Part shown: piece by piece, positions 17,291 to 25,451 of the stretch
Layout of the letters: each line of letters begins with the position of its first letter
Position numbering within the stretch: position 1 is the stretch's first letter
From: Prevotella sp.
GTDB taxonomy: Bacteria; Bacteroidota; Bacteroidia; Bacteroidales; Bacteroidaceae
Direction: 5' to 3'
Length of the DNA: 64,000 nt
Assembly: GCA_017449495.1 (NCBI GenBank)
Contig: JAFTFO010000033.1
Location: forward strand, 44,154 to 108,153
Program-made: the position numbers and the translations under genes
The notes under the pieces: model-generated
What the model was told of the DNA's origin: nothing
What the model saw: the letters and a program-made list of their open reading frames with translations, nothing else
Databases searched by the model: none

Positions 17291-18253
17291 ATGAAGAATC
17301 AAAAGCTATACGAGGCCGATGATAAGATGATTTCGCTTATCCGTGACAATTACGACCTGCTCCAGTCCTTGGGCAGTTTCGGCATCAACCTTGGCTTTGG
17401 CGACAAGACCGTGAAGGAGACTTGTGAAGACAACCATGTGGATACCTACACATTCCTCGCCGTGGTGAACTATACCATCAACGGTAACGGCGAGTTCGAG
17501 GCTGACGAACAACTCAGTGTCCCCACGCTGCTCCACTATCTGGAGGCCAGCCACGCTTACTTCCTCGATTTCCAACTGCCCTTTATCCGCAGGGAACTTG
17601 CTGAGTCGCTCAACGAAGACGACTCTTTGGCTCGCCTCATTCTTCGCTTCTACGATGAGTATGCCCACGAAATACGCCGTCACATGAAGTATGAGCAGAA
17701 AACATTGTTCCCCTATGTGGAGTCGCTGATAGAAGGACATCCGGCCAACGACTATAACGTTGAGACGTTCTCAAAACACCATGGGGCTACCGATAAGAAA
17801 CTGCGTGAGCTGAAACTCCTTATTATTAAATATCTGCCTCAGGACGGACTTCACAACAACCAACTCACCGCCACCCTTCACGATATCTACGAGAATGAGG
17901 TGTGGCTGCGTCAGCACGCCATGGTCGAGGATCATATCTTCGTGCCAGCTATTCGACGCTTAGAGCAGGAAACCAAACAAAGTGATGTGGCGCGCAACAT
18001 CTCCGACATGGTCTTCAAGAGCAGTGCCAGTCAGAACCCTGATGCTCTCTCCGACCGTGAGAAAGATGTCATCATCTCATTAGTGCAAGGCATGTCGAAT
18101 AAAGAGATTGCCGATCACCTTTGCATCTCGGTGAATACGGTTATCACCCATCGTCGTAACATTGCCCGTAAGCTACAGATTCATTCCCCCGCAGGTCTCA
18201 CTATCTACGCCATTGTTAACAACCTTGTGGATATTTCCTCTGTCAAACTCTAA
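17291..18253 (+). CDS. Hemerythrin domain fused to a LuxR-type DNA-binding domain
   Basis: A 320-residue cytosolic protein. Residues about 80-230 form a hemerythrin four-helix bundle with the expected metal ligands: HYLEASHAYF, HMKYEQKTLF (HxxxE), SKHHG and HAMVEDHIFVP (HxxxD). The N-terminus resembles the DUF438/ScdA-like lead-in. Residues 250-315 are a LuxR/GerE HTH (LSDREKDVIISLVQGMSNKE). A di-iron centre could sense oxygen, nitric oxide or iron supply and alter DNA binding. It is divergent from the imelysin/cytochrome operon and is the natural candidate for its regulator. Confidence 0.85.
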   Translation: MKNQKLYEADDKMISLIRDNYDLLQSLGSFGINLGFGDKTVKETCEDNHVDTYTFLAVVNYTINGNGEFEADEQLSVPTLLHYLEASHAYFLDFQLPFIRRELAESLNEDDSLARLILRFYDEYAHEIRRHMKYEQKTLFPYVESLIEGHPANDYNVETFSKHHGATDKKLRELKLLIIKYLPQDGLHNNQLTATLHDIYENEVWLRQHAMVEDHIFVPAIRRLEQETKQSDVARNISDMVFKSSASQNPDALSDREKDVIISLVQGMSNKEIADHLCISVNTVITHRRNIARKLQIHSPAGLTIYAIVNNLVDISSVKL

Positions 18254-18264
18254 ATTTCACCAGT

Positions 18265-20385
18265 TTACTGTTTGAACCTTATTTTTAATCCGACGACCAG
18301 CATACGGCCGGGGGAGTAGAGGGCGTATTTGCGATTGGTGCTGTCGATACGACGGTCTACACGGTTGAAGAGATTGTCAATACCGAGAGTGGGCTCCAGA
18401 ACCGAGGAAGAACGATGAAGGACGAAGGTGTGGCGGGTGTGGAGATTCCACAGTCCGAAGCCTGGGGCATCTTCATAACTTGTGTAATAGGTCTTTGACT
18501 GGAGTTTGCCGTTGAGGTTGACATGCAGGGCATAGCGGGACCATGAGTGATGCCAATTGGCAGCCACGGTGGCGGCATGGCGGATGCTGCGCTCCATGAC
18601 GGTCCACTCCCCATCGCTCTTGGTGCGGGCATAGGTGTAGGCGTAGTTGGCTGAGAGATTGAACCCCTTGAAGAGATTGGCAGAGACGTTCACCTGCACC
18701 CCCTTCACATCGCCCATATCGCTGTTCTGATAGCGCGAATAGCGCTCCAGCTTTGAACCTTGGTCGTCGGTCATCTCCGGGAACTCCTGACGCAGACGTC
18801 CAAGGGAACTGTCGTCAACGGGGATGTCCTGACGCACCACCATATCATTGATACGATTGAGGAATCCTGTCAGGCTGACAGCCACGGCATCGCTCCGGTA
18901 TTCGGCATTGAGCGACACGTAATGGCTGCGCTCGGCCTGAAGGTCTTGGTTGCCGAAGATAATCTGGGGCTTGCCACGATTCACGGAGAAATAGCGGTAG
19001 TATATCTCATCGAGCCCGGGGGCACGGAAGCCTGCCGAGTAAGTGGCACGGAAACGGAAGTCGCCCGATGCGGCCATCAGCACAAACTTGGGTGTGAACT
19101 GGCTGCCGAAAGTCTCGTGGCTGGTATAACGCAGGCCGAGGGTGGCCGTCAGGGTGCGCAGGAACTGCTGATCGTGTTGGGCATAGGCAGCGATGGTGTA
19201 GGCTCGTTGGTGGATATCGCCCGAAGTGGCTGTCAGACGATCCTGACGCCAGTCGGCTCCGAAGATGGTGGTGCCATGATCCACGAGTCCGAGGATGGCT
19301 TTCAGCTCTGCCTCCATGGAGCGTTGCTTCTTCGACTGCACATAGTCGCCAATAGCATACGTCTTTGTCTCCACGTCGTACTCCTTGCCATAGCGGAAGC
19401 GGTCGACGGTGAATGAGGCCTGCAACGAGTTTTTGGCCGTAAACTTATAGATACCCCCCACATCATAGCGAAACCCTTTGTAGCGCATCTCGTAGTCCGT
19501 GCCACCAGTGATGTCGTCGCGGGTGTTGGGACGGTCGGTGATCTTGTGAGAATAGTCTAAATCTGCATGGAGGGCCAGATGCTGGTTGGGGGCGTAGGTG
19601 AATGTCTGCGAGACAACGTTGGAGCGGTAGCCCGTAAACAGCGGGGCGATGGTCTGCTGCGTCTCCGTGTCCGATCCCTTCTTGTATTCCAGGTCGTTGT
19701 TTTGGTAGCTGTCGGCCCGGTCGTGGGTGAACGACGTGTAGGAGCCGAAGCCTTTCTGAGAGATGTCGAGGTTGACGCTCTCTGCCAACACGCCATGACC
19801 GCTGGCAGTAGTAGCGTTGGTAACGCTACAGATAGAGTTGGTGGGCTGGTCGGTGATGATGTTGATGACACCGCCGATGGCATCGGAGCCATAGAGCGAA
19901 GAGGCTGCACCGTCGAGGATCTCGATACGCTTCACTCGCGACATGTTGATTCGCGAGAGGTCAACGTTGTTCGAGATGTCGCCAGAGAGTTTCTGTCCGT
20001 TGATCAAGATGAGGATATACTTGTTGCCGAGTCCGTTCAGACGGAGGAAGGAGCCCATTGAGTTGGGAGCCATCGACACCTGAGGCAGCATGCGTGTCAG
20101 GGCGTCGCCGAAGTTGGTGATGCCTTGTTCGCGTATCTCCTGGGCAGAGAGCACGTGTACAGGTGTGGCCGTAGACTTTAGGCGCTGGTGGTGACCAGAG
20201 CCAGTGACCACGACGGGATTGAGATGATAGGTGCGGCTCGTCGCCGACGAGTCGTTGTGAGTCATGGTATGTATCTGCGCCTGCGTCTCTAAAGAGATGA
20301 GAGAGAGCAGGAGGGAAAGAAGGAGATGCTGTCTCACGACAGCACCCCCACGCACAAACTTATATAATAATACACGTAATAACAT
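18265..20385 (-). CDS. TonB-dependent outer membrane receptor, second receptor of the corrinoid operon
   Basis: A 706-residue receptor with signal peptide, plug domain beginning after LNPVVVTGSGHHQR (a TonB-box-like start), the plug motif IEILDGAASSLYGSDAIGGV, a 22-strand-type barrel and a final LKIRFKQ. The plug is close to that of BtuB-like receptors. It lies downstream of the CbiK gene and the riboswitch-controlled receptor, so it probably imports a cobalamin, cobinamide or metal-porphyrin ligand. The N-terminus before the signal peptide is long (MLLRVLLYKFVRGG); a later start cannot be excluded. Confidence 0.85.
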   Translation of the reverse strand: MLLRVLLYKFVRGGAVVRQHLLLSLLLSLISLETQAQIHTMTHNDSSATSRTYHLNPVVVTGSGHHQRLKSTATPVHVLSAQEIREQGITNFGDALTRMLPQVSMAPNSMGSFLRLNGLGNKYILILINGQKLSGDISNNVDLSRINMSRVKRIEILDGAASSLYGSDAIGGVINIITDQPTNSICSVTNATTASGHGVLAESVNLDISQKGFGSYTSFTHDRADSYQNNDLEYKKGSDTETQQTIAPLFTGYRSNVVSQTFTYAPNQHLALHADLDYSHKITDRPNTRDDITGGTDYEMRYKGFRYDVGGIYKFTAKNSLQASFTVDRFRYGKEYDVETKTYAIGDYVQSKKQRSMEAELKAILGLVDHGTTIFGADWRQDRLTATSGDIHQRAYTIAAYAQHDQQFLRTLTATLGLRYTSHETFGSQFTPKFVLMAASGDFRFRATYSAGFRAPGLDEIYYRYFSVNRGKPQIIFGNQDLQAERSHYVSLNAEYRSDAVAVSLTGFLNRINDMVVRQDIPVDDSSLGRLRQEFPEMTDDQGSKLERYSRYQNSDMGDVKGVQVNVSANLFKGFNLSANYAYTYARTKSDGEWTVMERSIRHAATVAANWHHSWSRYALHVNLNGKLQSKTYYTSYEDAPGFGLWNLHTRHTFVLHRSSSVLEPTLGIDNLFNRVDRRIDSTNRKYALYSPGRMLVVGLKIRFKQ

Positions 20386-20394
20386 TTTTCATTC

Positions 20395-20450
20395 TTTTTA
20401 AACTAATTCCCGTAATAACTCGTAATTATTTATTATGAACAATTACGGCA
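20395..20450. repeat. Intergenic repeat with hairpin potential, copy 1
   Basis: A 33-bp stretch (20395-20427) is identical to 27904-27936, and similarity continues for about 25 more bases. CCGTAAT (20409-20415) can pair with ATTACGG (about 20441-20447). It fills the gap between the CbiK gene and the start codon of the TonB receptor at 20385. Confidence 0.7.
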
Positions 20451-20464
20451 ATTTATTTCTTATT

Positions 20465-21703
20465 TTATTCCTCAGAAGCGGTTGTAGGAGTAGATAGGGC
20501 TTCGTCGGTGCCCAGTTTACGGATGGCTTCCTGCGTGTGGTTCATCCACAGTTTACGGACAGCAGAGCGCTCAGCCAGACCGGGGATATAGCCCTCGCCA
20601 GACTTATAGTTGCGCCAGCAGGCCTCAGAGAAGTTAGTCTCGTAGGCAGCGGTCTCGATGCCAGCCTCGTTGAACAATGAGAACCAGCTCTCGTCGTCCT
20701 CGTCGTCGGCCATATCGTTGTGGGCATGGTCACCGGCGATGCTCATCAGCGGATAGAGCTGAGCCTTCGTGGCTGCGTTGGCAGTATAGCTCATGTTGAC
20801 GGTCACGTCGCCCACCTCGATGTCGAAGTCGCCGCCAGCCACGTGCTCCAGCACATTCTCGGCGTAGGTGTCGTCCATATCCACCGTACCTACATAGTAG
20901 TTCTGATTGATCTCTCGCAGATAGTTCTCCAACTGCAGGTAGCGCACGTTACCGCCATAGTAGTCGTAACCCTCAGGATTACCATGACCCATGAAGGCCA
21001 CAATACCTTGAGCCACAGCTGCCTTCACGTCGGCCTCCTGGTTCAGCGTCGCAGCCAACTTCTGGGCGTCACTCTCCTCAGCCATCAACGGCGTGCCCAC
21101 GACCACGTTCAGGTCGAGACTCTTCATATACTCGTCGGTAAAGTCTCCATTGCGGTTGTTCATGAAGTCCTTCACATAGCTGTCGCGAACACGACGATAT
21201 TCCTCACCGGGTATCACCTGTAGCGACTGCACCACTACCTGACGATAGCCTGCCAGTCCGATGGCCGTCAGCCAATGCTCGGGATCGTAGTAATCCTTCG
21301 GATCCACGTTCTCACCGGCACGGGCATTGTTGATACAGATGGCCGAAGAGAAAGAAAGGAACACGTCCCAGCCCGAGAAGTTGGCCTTGTAGTCGTCGAC
21401 CACCTTGTCGAAGGTGTCGTAGGCCTGCTCCCACGTCGAGCCGAAGGCCACGAGCAGGATCACCTTGTTGTTCTTCTTCTGCGAGTTCACTGTCTGGTTG
21501 ACAGCCTGTTGGTACTTCTCGTAGTTCGACTGCGTACCGTTGTTGTCGTCATCGTCATCACTACAAGCGATGAACGTTGTGCTGGCGATGAATGTCATCA
21601 TGGTCAGCATCAAAAATTTAATCTGTTTGAACTGCGTTCCAAATTTCTCACGCTCGGCAGAACAAGCCTGCTTGCTCTGCACTCTCTTAATCAAAATTTT
21701 CAT
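20465..21703 (-). CDS. cbiK: CbiK-type sirohydrochlorin cobaltochelatase with lipoprotein-like N-terminus
   Basis: A 412-residue protein with a class II chelatase fold: VILLVAFGSTWEQAYDTF near residue 80, the catalytic-type His in AFMGHGNPEG, and a second His region in MSIAGDHAHNDMADDEDD. CbiK inserts Co2+ into sirohydrochlorin in the anaerobic B12 pathway. This copy has a hydrophobic segment ending in a lipobox (FIASTTFIAC) followed by SDDDDDN, so it should be an exported lipoprotein. The start at 21703 overlaps the receptor gene by 17 bases; an internal ATG at 21610 would give only the hydrophobic part. A periplasmic chelatase between two TonB receptors may handle imported tetrapyrroles or cobalt rather than de novo synthesis. 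Confidence 0.83.
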   Translation of the reverse strand: MKILIKRVQSKQACSAEREKFGTQFKQIKFLMLTMMTFIASTTFIACSDDDDDNNGTQSNYEKYQQAVNQTVNSQKKNNKVILLVAFGSTWEQAYDTFDKVVDDYKANFSGWDVFLSFSSAICINNARAGENVDPKDYYDPEHWLTAIGLAGYRQVVVQSLQVIPGEEYRRVRDSYVKDFMNNRNGDFTDEYMKSLDLNVVVGTPLMAEESDAQKLAATLNQEADVKAAVAQGIVAFMGHGNPEGYDYYGGNVRYLQLENYLREINQNYYVGTVDMDDTYAENVLEHVAGGDFDIEVGDVTVNMSYTANAATKAQLYPLMSIAGDHAHNDMADDEDDESWFSLFNEAGIETAAYETNFSEACWRNYKSGEGYIPGLAERSAVRKLWMNHTQEAIRKLGTDEALSTPTTASEE

Positions 21704-23807
21704 TGTTGTTTGAATTAAAATTAGACTTATATTTGTTTGTCAGTTTCTTGCCTTGATTCAGTCTGACGGTTAGCGAGGCGTACACCGTCCGTCCTGGCGA
21801 GGTCGTGCCTAAATGCAGGCCGTGAGGCGTACGGTCGCAATAGTCGAAGATATTGTCGACGCCGGCCTCTACCCTGTATATCTTGCCAAACTGGTGACTG
21901 GTGGAGAGACGCCACAGTTGATAACCCTTGCCGTCGCCGTCAATCTGATAGTAGCGCTTGCTTGAGAGTCGTCCATAAAGACCGATGCCTAACTGATAAC
22001 CTTTAGAAAACTCGTGATTCCATGTGACATAGACATTCGCCTTGTGGTGGGCCATGCCGTCGATGGTCACCCGCTGCATCACGTCGTTTTCCGAGTCATA
22101 CTGGTTAGCCTCCGTATCGAGATAACTATAGGAGCCACCTGCCGTGAAGCGCTTCGTCTGGTAGCGCACCGTCACGTCGACACCGTATGTCCTCGCGTCC
22201 TCTATGTTCTGATACTGTCGCACCCGGATGGGATCATATTTCGAGACGAGATCGCCAGGTGCCTGCTTTGTGGGGATCGTCACCAGCGCAATCATGTCAT
22301 CCACCTTAATATAATAGGGGGCGACGGTCAGCGTCAGCTGGCCGAGGGTGTATTCTGCGCTCACGCCAATATAGTTGGAGTGCTGTGCCTTGAGATCGGT
22401 ATTGCCTAAATAGAGATACACGCCATTCATGTTACGGATGTACTGGTAGTGCAGTTCCTTGATGGTGGGTGTCTTGTAGCCCTGACTCCAGGTGGCCCGC
22501 AGGCGCAGGTCGTCGCCCAGTTTCAGCATGGCCGAGAGCTTGGGGGTGAGTCGGAAGCCGAAGCCCTCGTTCCTGGTCAGTCTCACGCCAGCCGTGAGGT
22601 AGAGCGGGCTCCACAGCCCCAACTCGTCCTGCACGTAGATGGCCTCTGTGTTGTCTGTTGCCTTGCCGCCTGCCACTCGCATGGGTGCCTTCAGCCAGTC
22701 GTAGCGATAGTCGAAGCCCGCACTCAGCCGTTGCTCTGCAGGCAGCGAGAATACGCCCTTCAGCGAGACGTTCGTCATCCGCTGGTCGCTCTGCAACTCC
22801 TTGTCGCCAGGGAAATAGGGGAAATAGTTGGTGAAGCGCCCATTCACGTAGCCGTCAGTCAGCGTGGTGTCGGTATAGGCATAGTTGTAGGCGTGCCTTT
22901 TCCAGTCGGCATCGAGGGTGATCACGTCTGTTGCATTCAACTTCCACTTGCCGCCAGCTGATAGCGAGGCATTATTGTATTGCAGGTCCCACGTCTTCAC
23001 GTCCACCCCGGGATGATGGCCACAGGGACGGTAGATGCGCTTCCAATAGATGCTCCCGTCGGCATAGAGCTCGATAGCTGGGGACAACTGATAGGTCAGA
23101 CGCTCGGCCACCTGCCAGTTGGTGTGACGGTTCACGGTCTTGTTGCGCGAGTCTGTGATGTGGTATTCCGTTTGCGATGGTGCCTCTTCCGAGGTGTTCT
23201 GCCAGCCGTCGGAGTGCTGCAGTTGGAAGTTCGTATAGCTCGACCATCGACCATAGTTCAGGGCAATACCGTTGTGCTGGCGAACATCTCCATAAGAGCC
23301 AACGCGAGTGGTATTCTCGAACATTGCGCCCTTTTCACGATGCTTCTTGGTGATGATGTTGATCACGCCTGCTATCGCATCGCTGCCATAGAGGGCCGAA
23401 GAGGCTCCTTTCACCACTTCTATCTTCTCGATATTGTGGGGATCGATGAGCGAGAGGTCGTTCTCGCCGCCATTATCGCCGTGCAGCCGTCGTCCGTCGA
23501 TGAGGATGAGCACGTAGGAGTTACCCAGACCGTTCATTTGGAGGTGAGAACCCATATCGTTCTCGCTGAAGTCGAACGAGGCTGTCAGCCCGCTCAGGAT
23601 ATCCTCGATGCTCTTGCCGGCATACTGTTGCAGCTGGCGATGGCTGATGACCTCCATCTGCACAGGCGCATCCTTCAGCAGATGCTGGGTGCCTGTACCA
23701 GTCACCACCACCTCCTGCAAGCTGTCAGAACGCCAGATATCCGTCTGGGCAGAGATACTGCCAGCCAACAGCATCAGGCCGAAAGCCAATGTCTGTCTTC
23801 TCGTCAT
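21687..23807 (-). CDS. btuB: BtuB-like TonB-dependent corrinoid receptor under riboswitch control
   Basis: A 706-residue receptor with signal peptide (MTRRQTLAFGLMLLAGSISA), TonB-box-like LQEVVVTGTG, plug motif IEKVVKGASSALYGSDAIAG, and barrel. It is the first gene after a cobalamin riboswitch, which makes corrinoid uptake the likely function. Homology alone cannot separate cobalamin from cobinamide specificity. The downstream CbiK gene overlaps its end. Confidence 0.88.
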   Translation of the reverse strand: MTRRQTLAFGLMLLAGSISAQTDIWRSDSLQEVVVTGTGTQHLLKDAPVQMEVISHRQLQQYAGKSIEDILSGLTASFDFSENDMGSHLQMNGLGNSYVLILIDGRRLHGDNGGENDLSLIDPHNIEKIEVVKGASSALYGSDAIAGVINIITKKHREKGAMFENTTRVGSYGDVRQHNGIALNYGRWSSYTNFQLQHSDGWQNTSEEAPSQTEYHITDSRNKTVNRHTNWQVAERLTYQLSPAIELYADGSIYWKRIYRPCGHHPGVDVKTWDLQYNNASLSAGGKWKLNATDVITLDADWKRHAYNYAYTDTTLTDGYVNGRFTNYFPYFPGDKELQSDQRMTNVSLKGVFSLPAEQRLSAGFDYRYDWLKAPMRVAGGKATDNTEAIYVQDELGLWSPLYLTAGVRLTRNEGFGFRLTPKLSAMLKLGDDLRLRATWSQGYKTPTIKELHYQYIRNMNGVYLYLGNTDLKAQHSNYIGVSAEYTLGQLTLTVAPYYIKVDDMIALVTIPTKQAPGDLVSKYDPIRVRQYQNIEDARTYGVDVTVRYQTKRFTAGGSYSYLDTEANQYDSENDVMQRVTIDGMAHHKANVYVTWNHEFSKGYQLGIGLYGRLSSKRYYQIDGDGKGYQLWRLSTSHQFGKIYRVEAGVDNIFDYCDRTPHGLHLGTTSPGRTVYASLTVRLNQGKKLTNKYKSNFNSNNNENFD

Positions 23808-23937
23808 AAATTCTTCGTTTCACCTCCCGCTAACTCCTGAGCGGTGTTGCTAAATATTTTTGGCAGGCTTGACGCTTTGCGTCGAGCCCTGCCCTCGCTC
23901 GACAATACTGGAACTTGTTCCGTATCGTTCTCGCTCT

Positions 23938-24095
23938 TGGCAGGTCTTCTGACTCTCCCCAGTCTGCTTTACCTTCCCGACATGCGTCAGTGGCGTTATA
24001 CAAGCAGACCCTTCTAAGGGGGATTACAGCTGCAGGAACAGTTCCGGACTCACACCGGATTCCCTTACATCAGGCGGCATCAGCCACCAGATTGC
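23938..24095 (-). promoter_or_regulatory. Cobalamin (AdoCbl) riboswitch
   Basis: Read on the minus strand, the region contains GGGAATCCGGTGTGAGTCC followed by GGAACTGTTCCTGCAGCTGT, a CCACTG element, GGGAAGG, and the B12 box AGTCAGAAGACCTGCC (23954-23939), in canonical order. Downstream of it (23868-23903) are small hairpins (GTCGAGC...GCTCGAC and GACGC-AAA-GCGTC) and then GGGAGGTG shortly before the btuB start, suggesting control of translation or attenuation. A minus-strand TAACTTTG -7 element lies at 24116-24109. The segment 23808-23937 holds only this expression platform. Confidence 0.92.
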
Positions 24096-24182
24096 CATGA
24101 TTTGGCGACAAAGTTACAACTTTTTATCCATAGTCAGCGCATATTTCATGGATTTTTTTTAATTTTGCACCAAATTCGTGTG

Positions 24183-25451
24183 ATGATGACCCCTAAGACG
24201 GCATTTCTGATAGCAGCTCCCACCAGCGGCTCTGGCAAGACGACGATTGCCAGAGGACTGATGGCGCTACTGACCAAAAGAGGCCTGAAGGTGCAGCCCT
24301 TCAAGTGCGGACCCGACTATATCGATACGAAGTTCCACGAGGCAGTCTGCGGAAGGCCCAGCGTGAACCTCGACACGTTTATGGCAACACCAGAGCACGT
24401 CCGACAGCTCTTCCGTCACTACGGGGCCGATGCCGACGTCTGTATCGTGGAAGGCATGATGGGCCTCTTCGACGGCTACGATCGCGACAAGGGCTCATCC
24501 TACGAGATAGCCCGCACGCTGGATATCCCCATCGTCTTGGTGGTCGATGCGAAAAGCGCCGCCTACTCAATGGCTGCCCTCCTTTCGGGTTTCATCCACT
24601 TCAGGCATGATGTGCGTTTCGCAGGCGTAATATATAATAAGGTGGGATCGGAGCGACACTTCCAGATGCTGCAACAGGTGTGCGACGACCTCGACATTGC
24701 CTGCTTGGGCTATCTGCCGAAGGAGCCTTCGCTCGAACAGGGCTCACGCTATCTGGGGCTTGACTTCTCTGAAAAGGCAGAAACCAGGGAGCTAACCCAA
24801 CTTCTTGAGGCACATATCGACGTGTCCAAGCTAAGTGAACTGACAGTTTCCCTAAAGGAAACTCAGAGTTTCCCTAAAGGAAACTGCCAGTTTCCCCTAA
24901 GGAAACTCTCAGTCCTCATAGCCCAAAATGCCGAAAGCTTCTCTTTTATCTATCAGGAAACCGTAGGCTTGTTCGAACACAAAGCCTTCTTCGATCCAGA
25001 AAAGGATGTGCCCGACCTCAGCGGCATTGACCTGCTCTATCTGCCAGGTGGCTATCCAGAGAAACATGTAGAGGCGCTGGTGAAGAACGAAGCCTGCCGC
25101 CAAGCCATCAAGGACTATGCGGAACGGGGAGGAAGGATCGTTGCCGAGTGTGGGGGTATGATGTATCTCTGCGAGAAGATCGTGACAGATGAGAGCGACT
25201 ATCCCATGTGTGGCGTACTGCCCTACGCCATCACAGCCCGCAAGGCGGACAGGAAACTGTCGTTGGGATACAGGCACTTTGTGCTCGACGGTCAGGAGTA
25301 TCGTGGGCATGAGTTCCACTATACACAATTTTTAGGCGAGACACCTCCCTCCGTCACCCAGGTCTATAACGCCAAGGGGGAGCCTGTGCCCACTCCCGTG
25401 TTCCGATATAAGAATGTTTTAGCAAGCTATACGCACCTGTATCATATATGA
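24183..25451 (+). CDS. cbiA: Cobyrinate a,c-diamide synthase
   Basis: About 422 residues. An N-terminal P-loop amidoligase domain (LIAAPTSGSGKTTIARGLM) with CGPDYID, and a C-terminal class I glutamine amidotransferase domain with nucleophile Cys in VAECGGMMYLCE. It amidates the a and c side chains of cobyrinate. Start ATG 24183 (24186 also possible) follows a TAATTTTG -7 element at 24160-24167, which excludes the longer reading. A 66-base repeat array at 24845-24910 inserts about 22 residues (SFPKGNCQFPLRKLSV) between the two domains. The end overlaps cbiP by four bases. Confidence 0.92.
   Translation: MMTPKTAFLIAAPTSGSGKTTIARGLMALLTKRGLKVQPFKCGPDYIDTKFHEAVCGRPSVNLDTFMATPEHVRQLFRHYGADADVCIVEGMMGLFDGYDRDKGSSYEIARTLDIPIVLVVDAKSAAYSMAALLSGFIHFRHDVRFAGVIYNKVGSERHFQMLQQVCDDLDIACLGYLPKEPSLEQGSRYLGLDFSEKAETRELTQLLEAHIDVSKLSELTVSLKETQSFPKGNCQFPLRKLSVLIAQNAESFSFIYQETVGLFEHKAFFDPEKDVPDLSGIDLLYLPGGYPEKHVEALVKNEACRQAIKDYAERGGRIVAECGGMMYLCEKIVTDESDYPMCGVLPYAITARKADRKLSLGYRHFVLDGQEYRGHEFHYTQFLGETPPSVTQVYNAKGEPVPTPVFRYKNVLASYTHLYHI
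24845..24910. repeat. Three 22-bp palindromic units inside cbiA
   Basis: Units at 24845-24866, 24867-24888 and 24889-24910, each AGTTTCC...GGAAACTnnn. Total 66 bases, frame preserved. Same design as the array in the TolC gene at 6789-6854. Confidence 0.85.

Noticed and set aside
22980-23840. Plus-strand ORF opposite the btuB-like receptor
   Set aside because: The receptor frame has signal peptide, plug and barrel; the opposite frame looks like antisense translation.
24845-24910. Short palindromic repeats considered as a CRISPR array
   Set aside because: The units are contiguous with no unique spacers, only three are present, and they lie inside a coding gene; no cas genes are nearby.
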